A DNA stretch of 64,000 nucleotides from Photobacterium sp. TLY01 (GTDB lineage Bacteria > Pseudomonadota > Gammaproteobacteria > Enterobacterales > Vibrionaceae): positions 2,866,601-2,930,600 of the forward strand of contig NZ_CP090364.1 in assembly GCF_021432065.1 (NCBI RefSeq), read 5' to 3'. Made by a program: the position numbers and the translations under genes. Positions 10,674 to 18,332 of this stretch are shown here, one piece after another; the first letter of the stretch is position 1; every line of letters starts with the position of its first letter. The notes under the pieces were generated by a model. That model was given only the letters and a program-made list of their open reading frames with translations. It ran no database searches and was not told the DNA's origin.

Positions 10674-10701
10674 AAAAAGCGGGCTCAACAGCCCGCTTTT
10701 T
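10674..10701 (+). terminator. Rho-independent terminator of the rpoD operon
   Basis: AAAAAGCGGGCT (10674-10685) and AGCCCGCTTTTT (10690-10701) form a perfect 12-bp stem with a CAAC loop and a run of T residues. It lies 22 bp after the rpoD stop. Confidence 0.95.
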
Positions 10702-10804
10702 CTTTGCCCGACGCACATGCGACCCCGCTCACACCCCTTGCCACGCAAGGGCTTGCCCTGCATTTAACTGCCTAAGAAACAAACAAAAGTCGTCCCTTAG
10801 CAGG

Positions 10805-10833
10805 TAGACAATACCCCACCCATCCCATATAAT
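10805..10833 (+). promoter_or_regulatory. Promoter of the tRNA-Ile2 gene
   Basis: TAGACA (10805-10810) and a perfect TATAAT (10828-10833) are separated by 17 bp. Transcription would start about 6-8 nt before the mature tRNA 5' end. This is a strong stable-RNA promoter by sequence. Confidence 0.8.
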
Positions 10834-10846
10834 CGGTGGCACATTT

Positions 10847-10922
10847 GGCCCCTTAGCTCAGTGGTTAGAGCAGGCGACTCATAATCGCTTGGTCCCCAGT
10901 TCAAGTCTGGGAGGGGCCACCA
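10847..10922 (+). tRNA. ileX: tRNA-Ile2 with anticodon CAU (lysidine type, ileX-like)
   Basis: The 76-nt gene starts GGCCCCTTAGCTCAG and ends with encoded GGGGCCACCA. The acceptor arm pairs fully and the anticodon loop reads CTCATAA, with CAT at 10880-10882. The body closely resembles E. coli ileX, whose CAU anticodon is converted by TilS to lysidine-AU to read AUA. Its place after rpoD matches E. coli ileX as well. An elongator Met tRNA shares the anticodon, but the acceptor stem and D-arm fit Ile2 better. Confidence 0.9.
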
Positions 10923-10930
10923 GATTCCAG

Positions 10931-10962
10931 AAGGCTTATGGAGAAATCCATAAGCCTTTTTT
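10931..10962 (+). terminator. Terminator of the tRNA-Ile2 transcript
   Basis: AAGGCTTATGGA (10931-10942) pairs with TCCATAAGCCTT (10947-10958) in a perfect 12-bp stem with a GAAA tetraloop, followed by TTTTCGTTTT. Confidence 0.95.
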
Positions 10963-11520
10963 CGTTTTGGCCGGTCGATATCCGGTCCGTCTTTCCTTCC
11001 GGTCACTCTTCTTTTCGCCTGCTTTATCGAAATCTATCCGTTAGATGCGATCGGGCACCATTTCTGAAATTGCATCCCTGTATTAAATAGCCACGCTTAT
11101 CTGTCTGTGGATTATGATTTACGTCGTTCAATATCCTGCCCCTTATCTAACAGCTTACTCTCAGGAGAGATTCCAGCGGTTAAACATCAGGTTGGTATTC
11201 ATACTGGCAACGGTAATTCGTTAGCCAGAGCTGATACTGGGAGCAATCTGCAATGAATCTTTAGTGAGACTTTGCTGGGTTAATAGTGATGAACTTAGCG
11301 GAAATTCAGATGTGATTTTGTCGTCGACGACGACGGCAAACCGCCTAAAATCGCAGCAAAAGACCGGACCCGGACAGGAACGACGACAACGACAATAAAT
11401 CAGTGGAAAAAGTATGGGCTGAGAGTCAGGTGCTGTAAGGGCTGGGCAGTAGTGATTGGGCCAGTCTGGTGTGACCGACCCAGCGATCTAGGATTTTAGA
11501 AGGGTAGGGAATGTAAGATG
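10963..11520. other. Gene-free stretch downstream of the tRNA, start of an accessory region
   Basis: About 560 bp with no supported gene. The only structure I see is at 11318-11389. It contains the 12-bp palindrome GTCGTCGACGAC (11320-11331) and a 9-bp inverted pair, TTGTCGTCG (11318-11326) with CGACGACAA (11381-11389), within CGA-rich DNA. No copy of the tRNA 3' end was seen here, so there is no direct sign of an attachment site. The minus-strand genes that follow would end into this stretch. Confidence 0.5.
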
Positions 11521-12084
11521 TTAATCTGATTCGTGAAGACGCTCTCCTAGGTAATACAATCCCAAAAAAGAGGTTAAAACCAGCTGCCACACAAAAAAGA
11601 AGAAAACAAAAAAGCCTGTCCAATTCAGGGACTTTTCAAGAACCGGATTGCTCAACTGTATCCGCAATGCTATGTGCGCCCCAATAACAATAAAAAAGCT
11701 GATACCGGTAAGGTAAGAGAACATAGAAGATAAGAACCTTCTCCGACTAACCGGAAACGGCTTTAGTTCTCCAGAACTATCTTTCAGCCTAACTCTTACG
11801 CCTCCTACCTCTTCATCTATTCTTGAATTCCCAAAAGTAGCGATTGCAGCCAACGCAGCAATAAAAAAACCCGGAAGATTCCCCAAAAACCCATTTATAT
11901 CTTTAATCAGACTTGGTATTTTAGAATTATCTACCAAAAAAAATAGAAAGATAACTGTCAATACAGTAAAAAGTAGCGGATACCAGATGTCATACCAAGC
12001 CTTAGCTTTGTGTTCAAAGCGTGTAAGGTAAAATAGCGGGGAGAATAACTGACGACCAATACCAACTATATCTACTTTCGTCAT
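11521..12084 (-). CDS. Four-TM membrane protein of a two-gene accessory cassette, family not recognised
   Basis: The product is a 187-residue hydrophobic protein with four likely membrane helices, at about residues 30-52, 62-84, 110-138 and 152-180. A short charged loop between helices 2 and 3 contains VRVRLKDSSGELKPF. The start is ATG at 12084, which overlaps the stop of the upstream gene as ATGA and follows an AAAGAG; a GTG two codons earlier is possible. No signal peptide or catalytic motif is visible. Composition is AT-richer than the flanking core genes, suggesting transfer. A small 4-TM protein coupled to a soluble partner recalls RexB or KwaA of anti-phage systems, but that is analogy, not homology shown here. 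Confidence 0.75.
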   Translation of the reverse strand: MTKVDIVGIGRQLFSPLFYLTRFEHKAKAWYDIWYPLLFTVLTVIFLFFLVDNSKIPSLIKDINGFLGNLPGFFIAALAAIATFGNSRIDEEVGGVRVRLKDSSGELKPFPVSRRRFLSSMFSYLTGISFFIVIGAHIALRIQLSNPVLEKSLNWTGFFVFFFFVWQLVLTSFLGLYYLGERLHESD

Positions 12085-13037
12085 ATGCACTCTTTCATTT
12101 TTTTCATGATTTCTTGATTGATAGATGGATACGCATCTTTATTGGCACTTCGTAAGTCTATAATTTTCTTCTTGTATACAAACATGGAGCCATCTAATAA
12201 ATTACCCGTGTCAGAGCTAAGTGTAGCCGTATGTGTTGCCCCTGACGCGTCGCTATACTCAAGCTTGTAATATGCCCCGCCAACTTTACGTGCAAACTTT
12301 CTAATTTTTTCAGCAAAATTCTTTATGGCGCCGGAATCAGTCGAGTCAATAGACTCCATTTGAATGATACTCTTTTTAACCTCAGGATCGCGTTGAGCAT
12401 CATATTCACTAATACTGTCAGTATCATGCGTAACAACTGTTGTGTTGATTAAATTGCCCCTTGCTATTTCCTTAAACATATCATCAGAGACAACAGCCTC
12501 AACCTTTAATTTGTATTTGCATTTATACTGCTTCTTTGAATCGGGAGCGGCTGGACTTGGCTTAGTTCGACTCGATAAATCAGCATTGCTACGCAATAGA
12601 GCATTCAAAACCCTTTCAATAGCTCGAACTGACAACCCTTCAACCTGCTCAAGCAAAGTCAAGTTTCCAAGTCTTAGGTTAGACTTGGTTTTCTTAATAT
12701 ACACATGCGCGGATTTCTCCAGACCATTTTCACTATCAAGAGCTATAAGCTGCTGATTGGTACCATCGATTTTGTTCTTCACCGGAGCCTTCACTCCCGT
12801 CCTTACAACATTAATCAGAACTTCCCAACCATTTTTCTTCTCAACTATTTCCTTTAGAGTAAAGCATGCTCTTTTTTCATCACGACCATACTCGACAAAC
12901 TTTCCAGCATCACTCTTAAGGGCTGTCATAGCCTCGTCAAGGTTTATAGTTTTCTTAAATTCAACCCCTTCAACCTTAGTGCTTTCTTCTAAAGAAAATC
13001 TATAGTGCTTTATTACTCGCTCGTCATGATTTTGCAT
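12081..13037 (-). CDS. Soluble protein of unknown family, partner of the 4-TM protein (RexA-like layout?)
   Basis: The protein has 318 residues from the ATG at 13037; an upstream GTG at 13109 would add 24 residues that look non-coding. It is hydrophilic, with no membrane helix or signal peptide. It has two alpha/beta-like halves split by a Ser/Pro/Lys-rich linker around residues 155-170 (RTKPSPAAPDSKK). The first half ends in LSVRAIERVLNALLRSN; the second contains KYKLKVEAVV and a lysine-rich tail. I recognise no catalytic motif. From memory the order of segments resembles lambda RexA, including a KVEA strand and an IKxxAxKI-type helix before a DASG turn, but I could not align them. ATGA coupling to the membrane gene makes a functional pair likely. 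Confidence 0.75.
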   Translation of the reverse strand: MQNHDERVIKHYRFSLEESTKVEGVEFKKTINLDEAMTALKSDAGKFVEYGRDEKRACFTLKEIVEKKNGWEVLINVVRTGVKAPVKNKIDGTNQQLIALDSENGLEKSAHVYIKKTKSNLRLGNLTLLEQVEGLSVRAIERVLNALLRSNADLSSRTKPSPAAPDSKKQYKCKYKLKVEAVVSDDMFKEIARGNLINTTVVTHDTDSISEYDAQRDPEVKKSIIQMESIDSTDSGAIKNFAEKIRKFARKVGGAYYKLEYSDASGATHTATLSSDTGNLLDGSMFVYKKKIIDLRSANKDAYPSINQEIMKKMKECI

Positions 13038-13247
13038 ATATATCAATACTCTAAATGAACATCCAGCTATTCGATAACATATTGTAAACCTCACCCTAAT
13101 TACTTGCACGCATAATTAGAGTTACGGAAATGGCTCTATCCCCCAGCCCATCTATCTATGAACACCACATTTCGCCCATCATCGAAGTATCCTTTTTTCA
13201 ACTCGCTATATTGAGACCGACACACTGACATTCATAAGGATAAGACA

Positions 13248-13553
13248 ATGATCGCGGTTCTTTTTGAAGCGACAGCCGTCCCTGAAAAACAAGATCGCTA
13301 CTTCGAACTGGCTGAACAGTTAAAGCCGCTGCTGAGCCATGCAGAAGGGTTTATTTCTGTGGAGCGCTTTCAAAGCATGACCCATCCAGAGAAATTTCTC
13401 TCGCTGTCATGGTGGGAAAACGAGGAGGCCATCTTGCAATGGAAGGACAACATGCTGCACAGATCCGCTCAGCAGGAAGGAAAGGGGTCCATTTTCTCTT
13501 TATATCAGATTCAGGTACTCAGCCTGATCAGAGAATATTCATCATCCCAGTAA
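13248..13553 (+). CDS. Antibiotic biosynthesis monooxygenase (ABM) fold protein
   Basis: The 101-residue protein has the dimeric alpha+beta barrel pattern of the ABM family: an opening strand [20 protein letters not shown], a central [10 protein letters not shown] strand, then [17 protein letters not shown] and a following [10 protein letters not shown] loop. Members include cofactor-free oxygenases and heme-degrading enzymes, but many have no assigned role. AGGA about 8 nt before the ATG supports the start. It opens a three-gene run with an ACT protein (22-bp gap) and an ArsR regulator. Confidence 0.85.
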   Translation: MIAVLFEATAVPEKQDRYFELAEQLKPLLSHAEGFISVERFQSMTHPEKFLSLSWWENEEAILQWKDNMLHRSAQQEGKGSIFSLYQIQVLSLIREYSSSQ

Positions 13554-13575
13554 GCTAAACAAGGAAGCTATCGCG

Positions 13576-13959
13576 ATGCATGACATTCATGTCGTTCTAA
13601 AAAATCTGCCGGGAGAGCTTGCGCGATTAGGCGAAACACTCGGTGCGAATCATATTGGCTTAGAAGGTGGCGGCGTCTTTTCCGTCAACCAGCAAAGTCA
13701 CGCCCACTTTTTGGTGGAAGATGGCGAAAAAGCCAGAGCGGTACTTACCGAGCAGGGTTTTGAGGTCATCAATATCTGCAGGCCGCTGATTCGGAAACTC
13801 AGGCAGGAACAGCCGGGCGAATTAGGCGCCATTGCCAGAGTCCTGGCCGACAACGGCATCAACATCATTACTCAATACAGCGACCACGCAAACCGTTTGA
13901 TCCTCATCACTGATGACTATAAGGTTGCAGAAAAAGTAACCCGACACTGGATGGTCTGA
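13576..13959 (+). CDS. Tandem ACT-domain protein
   Basis: The 127-residue protein contains two ACT-like modules, [20 protein letters not shown] at the N-terminus and [20 protein letters not shown] at about residues 76-95. Each has the PGEL turn typical of amino-acid-binding ACT domains. No catalytic domain is attached, so it is probably a small ligand sensor or regulator. It is wedged between the ABM gene and an ArsR regulator with only 2 bp before the latter's GTG, so the three are surely cotranscribed. The ligand cannot be read from sequence. Confidence 0.85.
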   Translation: MHDIHVVLKNLPGELARLGETLGANHIGLEGGGVFSVNQQSHAHFLVEDGEKARAVLTEQGFEVINICRPLIRKLRQEQPGELGAIARVLADNGINIITQYSDHANRLILITDDYKVAEKVTRHWMV

Positions 13960-13961
13960 TT

Positions 13962-14678
13962 GTGAAGCCTCACCCGCAAGTCCCGCAGGAACACGAAGAA
14001 TTTCAACAGGAATTATCCATGGCAGCCCTTGCGGCTGCTCTGTCTGATGCGTCACGGATGAAAATTCTTTGTGCCCTGATGGATGGCCGCGCCTGGACGG
14101 CCACTGAATTAAGCGCGGTATCCGATATCGCCCCATCCACCACCAGTGCGCATCTGTCCCGGTTACTAAAAGCCAATCTCGTGACTTGTTTATCGCAAGG
14201 TCGCCACCGTTATTTTCGCCTCTACAGTGCCAGTATTGCCTCACTGCTTGAAAATATGATGGGGGTTTCATTTGGCACGGTTCAGTCGCCAAAAACACGG
14301 GTGCCGGCCGAATTACAACGGGCAAGAACCTGCTATGACCATCTTGCAGGCGAAATCGCCGTCGGTATTTACGATTACCTTGTCGTGAATGCATGGATCA
14401 CCCGCGACGGCAGTGAGCTCACTCCTTTAGGTAAGGCGCAATTCAGTCAATTAGGGGTCATGCTCGATGCAAAGACCAAGCGTAAAAAATGCAGTGCGTG
14501 TTTAGACTGGAGTGAGCGGAAATTTCACCTTGGCGGCCATGCCGGGGCGGCACTTTTCCAATGCTTTGAGCAGCGCGGATGGATTGAAAAAGTACCGGGA
14601 TACAGAGAAGTTACAGTGACTGAAAAAGGGTGGAATGCTTTCAACCAGTATTTTGACTTGGCTAAAGCTCCAAATTGA
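13962..14678 (+). CDS. ArsR-family winged-helix transcriptional regulator
   Basis: A winged helix occupies the first third: LSDASRMKILCALMDGRAWTATELS followed by the recognition helix APSTTSAHLSRLLKANLV. A C-terminal extension with ARTCYDHLAGEIAVGIYDYL follows, as in larger ArsR proteins that act on small ligands or metals. It includes a CSACLDW pair of cysteines near residue 175. The GTG at 13962 gives 238 residues. An ATG at 14019 has a better AGGAATTATCC spacing and would give 219, so the start is uncertain. It is probably an autoregulator of the ABM-ACT-ArsR operon. Confidence 0.88.
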   Translation: MKPHPQVPQEHEEFQQELSMAALAAALSDASRMKILCALMDGRAWTATELSAVSDIAPSTTSAHLSRLLKANLVTCLSQGRHRYFRLYSASIASLLENMMGVSFGTVQSPKTRVPAELQRARTCYDHLAGEIAVGIYDYLVVNAWITRDGSELTPLGKAQFSQLGVMLDAKTKRKKCSACLDWSERKFHLGGHAGAALFQCFEQRGWIEKVPGYREVTVTEKGWNAFNQYFDLAKAPN

Positions 14679-14930
14679 ACACGCAAAATGCCGCGCAGAC
14701 TCCGGCTTTCTTCTTTTAAAATTCTCTATTCTTTTCAAATGAAAGTATCAGATCTAGTCTGAACTTATACCGTTTACAGTACTGATGTTTATCATCTGCC
14801 TGAGCCTGATTTTGATATGTGCTGCTTTCGAATTTTGATGACACTATCGTGAGCAGGAACATTACAGACACTGTAAACAACATAGCCCCCCCACCCCTAT
14901 CAGCACTCAGACTAAAAATCAGGAAGCAAG

Positions 14931-16067
14931 ATGGATAAACAACCGGAACAGCATCAAAGCAAAGTATTCATCGGCAATATGGTGGAATCAGCGATCCGTA
15001 TCGGCTTGCTGCTGGTGCTGCTGATGTTCACGTACGACATCATCAGGCCGTTTATCATCCCTGTGATTTGGGGGGCGATTATCGCTGTTGCGCTGATGCC
15101 ACTGACGCTGAGAATCCAGCGCTGGTATGGCAATCGCCGGGGATTGGCGGCCACAACCGTTGCCTTGTTGGGAATTGTGCTGTTAGTGACGCCGTTAGTG
15201 ATGATCTCGGTTTCCGTCTACCACGCGTCGATGCATGTGCTGGACACCTTGCAACAGGGGCAGGTGAGTCTGCCCGGGCCAGACAGCAGGATTGCAGAGA
15301 TTCCGGTGATTGGCGAGAAGCTGTTCGACATGTGGGGTTTGTTTGCCAGTAATCTGGAAAAAGCCATTCAAACCTTCCTGCCGCAAGTCAAATCAGCCCT
15401 GTCCGCTTTCGTGGGTGTGCTGGGTGGTGCGTTGGGCGACATGCTGATCTTCATCCTCTCGCTGGTGATTGCCGCCGGTTTTATGACTTATTCAGAAAAG
15501 ATTACCGCCTCGTTAAAGACAGTGGTTGTGCGTGCCGCAGGTACCAACGCCGCGCACTGGACATCACTGATTGCCGCAACCATCAAGAGTGTCTTGATTG
15601 GCGTTGTCGGTGTGGCGGCCATTCAGGCGCTGCTGATCGGTGCCGGCTTCTTTGTGTTTGGCGTTCCGGCGGCAGGCCTGCTGACCTTGATCCTGATGAT
15701 TTTATGTATCGCGCAGTTGCCCGCGCTGATAGCCGTGCTGCCCGTGATCATCTACATGTACCTCACCCAAGACGCCACCACGGCCACACTGTTTACCGTC
15801 TGGGTTGTGATTGGTTCGCTGGCCGACAACGTGCTCAAACCGATGTTGATGGGCCGCGGGGTCGCTGTCCCTATGCCCATCATCCTGATTGGTGCCATTG
15901 GCGGGATGATGTACTACGGCATGACCGGCCTGTTTCTCGGCGCAGTCATTCTGGCGATTTGGTATGAACTATTTGTCTTTTGGATCAAGTTAGAGAAGCA
16001 GGAAGCAACAGAGGCCAATATTTCCGTTCAGCAAGACGCCACGCGTTCAGAAACATCTGATACATAA
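14931..16067 (+). CDS. AI-2E family transporter (YdiK/PerM type)
   Basis: The 378-residue protein has about eight hydrophobic helices in the AI-2E (UPF0118) pattern: the N-terminal pair around residues 20-65 with IRPFIIPVIWGAIIAVALMP, a soluble insert near 100-140, and the C-terminal block with a conserved DNVLKPMLMGRG at about 300. Family members export diverse substrates; some act as sodium/proton antiporters, and the AI-2 role is not general. AGGAAG lies 7 nt before the ATG. It is a single gene, set off by about 250 bp from the ArsR operon. Confidence 0.9.
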   Translation: MDKQPEQHQSKVFIGNMVESAIRIGLLLVLLMFTYDIIRPFIIPVIWGAIIAVALMPLTLRIQRWYGNRRGLAATTVALLGIVLLVTPLVMISVSVYHASMHVLDTLQQGQVSLPGPDSRIAEIPVIGEKLFDMWGLFASNLEKAIQTFLPQVKSALSAFVGVLGGALGDMLIFILSLVIAAGFMTYSEKITASLKTVVVRAAGTNAAHWTSLIAATIKSVLIGVVGVAAIQALLIGAGFFVFGVPAAGLLTLILMILCIAQLPALIAVLPVIIYMYLTQDATTATLFTVWVVIGSLADNVLKPMLMGRGVAVPMPIILIGAIGGMMYYGMTGLFLGAVILAIWYELFVFWIKLEKQEATEANISVQQDATRSETSDT

Positions 16068-16212
16068 AGCGTGTCTGTATTACGCTGAGAAAAAATAATG
16101 ACGCTGAAAAAGACCGGGACAGAGCAGTCGCAGTGACAGCCAAAGGTAAGCATGTTCGCGGTGCAGTGAATCCCGGCAAGTTGGCAGCGAAGCGCCACAT
16201 TGATCTACATAC

Positions 16213-16243
16213 AAAAAAAGCGCTGCAGGTTGCCCCGCAGCGC
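16213..16243 (-). terminator. Terminator of the porin gene
   Basis: On the minus strand GCGCTGC pairs with GCAGCGC (16220-16226 with 16237-16243) and is followed by seven T residues (16213-16219). It lies about 29 bp past the porin stop. Confidence 0.88.
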
Positions 16244-16271
16244 CGTATTGATTGAGATTACAGTATTACGA

Positions 16272-17312
16272 TTACAGGTAGTAACGCATACCGATAATCC
16301 ACTTATCATCTTCAGGTTCGTCAATATCGTTACCGAGGTCGAACTGGTAACCCCCGAAGCCGACGAAAGAAGACGTGAAGTTATATTCTGCCTGCAGCGC
16401 CATCTGGCTGAAGATAGTGTTGTTATTCTTATCGTCCTCAACTGATTCGTAGTTCACACTCAAATTCAGACTATTCGGAAGTGCGTACGCCAGTAGACCT
16501 TCAATCGCCACCGACTCTTCCAGACCCAGGTTCATGTATTCGTTCATCGCATAGACCACAGCGACATACAGGCCACTGCCGTAAGTGCCGTAATTGGCAC
16601 TGAACATGTGTGAGGTCGCAGTTTCATCGAAAGTCCCCGCCTGAACATCACCCGTGTTGTATGAATAGTTCAGACCAAAGCCCATGATGTCGTAATGCAA
16701 TAGAATCTGGAAACGATCATCATATTCTGCTTCTAGCGAAGTAACATCCCCGACAGCTAATGGCCCTAATGTTAGAACTTCACCAGATGTTGTGCCCTGC
16801 CAGCCCAGGCCAAACATCAGCTCACCGGCATCATTTAAGTTGAGGCTGTTACGGTAGGAGATCATGCGCTCGGCACGGGCCGTGCCCAGCGGACCCTGAT
16901 CGTCGTACAGGAAGTCGTTCGCAAACGCGATCGGTAAATCGGCAATCCCTGCGCCGTCGTAGTATGGCGACCATTGGGTACCAACGACAGTGCGACCGTA
17001 AGTATTGTGTGAGACCCCAATATAACCCAGACGCGTGGTGAAGGTTTCTTCACCGCCTTCCAGGTAGTTCAGGGCCCATTCACCTTTTGCATCGGCGGTG
17101 TAGCCGTTACCGATATCCTGTGTCGCATTGATATTGATACGCGGAGAAACCTGCTGTACTTCCGTTTCGCCCTGTTCAGAGCCGCCAAGACCCACAGAAA
17201 CATGACCACCGACGGAGAACGTTGTGTCGCCTTCATTGTATAACTCAACCGCGACTGCCTGAGATCCATAAAATGCAGCTGCCACTGCTATTGCCAAGTG
17301 CTTTTTATCCAT
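16272..17312 (-). CDS. Gram-negative outer membrane porin
   Basis: The protein has a clear signal peptide, MDKKHLAIAVAAAFYGSQAVA, followed by VELYNEGDTTFSVGGHV. It then shows alternating amphipathic strands and a terminal aromatic RYYL, as expected for a trimeric general porin of the OmpU/OmpC-like class. The KLYxGxxG-like first strand and the loop ADLPIAFANDFLYDDQGPLG are typical of loop 3, which narrows the pore. I chose ATG 17312, which has GGAAAG six nt upstream; an ATG at 17318 is also in frame. Total length is about 346 residues. Regulation, perhaps by ToxR or OmpR, cannot be read here. Confidence 0.9.
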   Translation of the reverse strand: MDKKHLAIAVAAAFYGSQAVAVELYNEGDTTFSVGGHVSVGLGGSEQGETEVQQVSPRININATQDIGNGYTADAKGEWALNYLEGGEETFTTRLGYIGVSHNTYGRTVVGTQWSPYYDGAGIADLPIAFANDFLYDDQGPLGTARAERMISYRNSLNLNDAGELMFGLGWQGTTSGEVLTLGPLAVGDVTSLEAEYDDRFQILLHYDIMGFGLNYSYNTGDVQAGTFDETATSHMFSANYGTYGSGLYVAVVYAMNEYMNLGLEESVAIEGLLAYALPNSLNLSVNYESVEDDKNNNTIFSQMALQAEYNFTSSFVGFGGYQFDLGNDIDEPEDDKWIIGMRYYL

Positions 17313-17811
17313 AATCATCTTTCCATCTTTTGTTGTGTTCTTATGCGCCGATACACAGCGTTATGACAAAAATGTGAACATTTGAAACGAGCATTGAAAG
17401 CGTAGTTAAGGAATGACATAAACACATAAAATAACGACAACAAATTTGTTCAAAACTTGTGTTATATCCCATTCGTGGCAAATACAGGTTGTAAGTATGC
17501 TTTGAGCGCATGAATGAACCTGTGCCCTAACAAATGAGTTGGAGTGGATATCAGCCGCATACTGGCGTGACATCTGTCAGGCAGCGCGGAGAGATGATGG
17601 ACCCATCATGATGGCTTTTTTGTGCTTTTCGCGTGAGAAGTGTGTTACGTATGTGGGGGTTAGACGCAAAAGCGTGAGTCGTGGCAGGCTGGAGACCGCC
17701 CATAGACGAGTGTTCAACAATTCCAGTCCGGCATGTTTGAACGGACTGGAAATCGCTTTTTATAGACAATTCACCACGCCACGATGAAGCGCGATGAATC
17801 ACGGCACTGAG
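17313..17811. other. Porin upstream region without a convincing gene
   Basis: About 500 bp. The part next to the porin is AT-rich and should hold its promoter, but no clean -35/-10 pair stands out. Two small frames overlap on opposite strands at 17539-17802; neither has a good ribosome site or family pattern. The only clear element is the hairpin at 17721-17751, listed separately. Confidence 0.5.
17721..17760 (+). terminator. Terminator-like hairpin with no assigned upstream gene
   Basis: TTCCAGTCCG (17721-17730) pairs perfectly with CGGACTGGAA (17742-17751) across an 11-nt loop. ATCGCTTTTTA follows on the plus strand. No plus-strand gene ends just before it, so it may end a small RNA or an unrecognised short transcript. 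Confidence 0.5.
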
Positions 17812-18066
17812 TTATCGTTTCCCCAGAAAAGCCAGCAAATATTTCACTGCTCCCAGAAAAAAAGGAATGGCCATCAGGCCCGAGCCGATGGCAATCGCAA
17901 TATAGGTGTAGCTGGTACTGGTTGACGTATATTCAAAAGAGGCTAAAAAGTTCTGGTAGGCCTGCAGGCAAAAGAAAAAGCAGCCTATCGTTGCAATTGT
18001 CACACCCAGTAAGCTTTTGATCTTCGACCATAAAAATTCATTATTCGCGATATTGTTTTCTTGCAT
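17812..18066 (-). CDS. Small two-TM membrane protein of unknown function
   Basis: An 84-residue protein with two likely membrane helices, around residues 17-40 (LLGVTIATIGCFFFCLQAY) and 51-80 (YIAIAIGSGLMAIPFFLGA). It has a short hydrophilic head and a basic LGKR tail. A weak AGAG precedes the ATG. No family is recognised. It is divergent from the BetT-like carrier with about 265 bp between them; whether they work together is unknown. Confidence 0.55.
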   Translation of the reverse strand: MQENNIANNEFLWSKIKSLLGVTIATIGCFFFCLQAYQNFLASFEYTSTSTSYTYIAIAIGSGLMAIPFFLGAVKYLLAFLGKR

Positions 18067-18332
18067 CCGGTATTCTCTTCAAGATCTAAAGCCAAATAGG
18101 GAGATCCGGATCACCCCCTGCTCACCCGTGCGGATATCGCTGCATTGAGGTCACCCGAATGTAAGGCACCTCTCTCATAATGCGGATGTTTTCCAGTCAG
18201 ATTAAATCGGCCGCGGGCGTCTCATTCTCGAACTCACCGGGTAATGTCTTGTCTGAAAAAGACAATTTCCCCAGAAGCATGCCGTTGCGTATGCCATACT
18301 TTGTGGCAAGGTTTGAATCGTGGAGCGAAACT

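Noticed and set aside
10797..11006. Minus-strand 69-codon frame containing LPDLNWGPSDYESPALTTEL
   Set aside because: It is antisense to the tRNA gene. This peptide string is a well-known false protein produced by translating tRNA genes backwards.
10847..13250. tRNA-Ile2 as an integration site for a genomic island
   Set aside because: No duplicated tRNA 3' end or integrase gene was seen in the region, so I do not call an attachment site despite the accessory cassette.
17539..17802. Two small overlapping frames on opposite strands (82 and 83 codons)
   Set aside because: They occupy the same DNA, lack ribosome sites and show no hydrophobic or family pattern.
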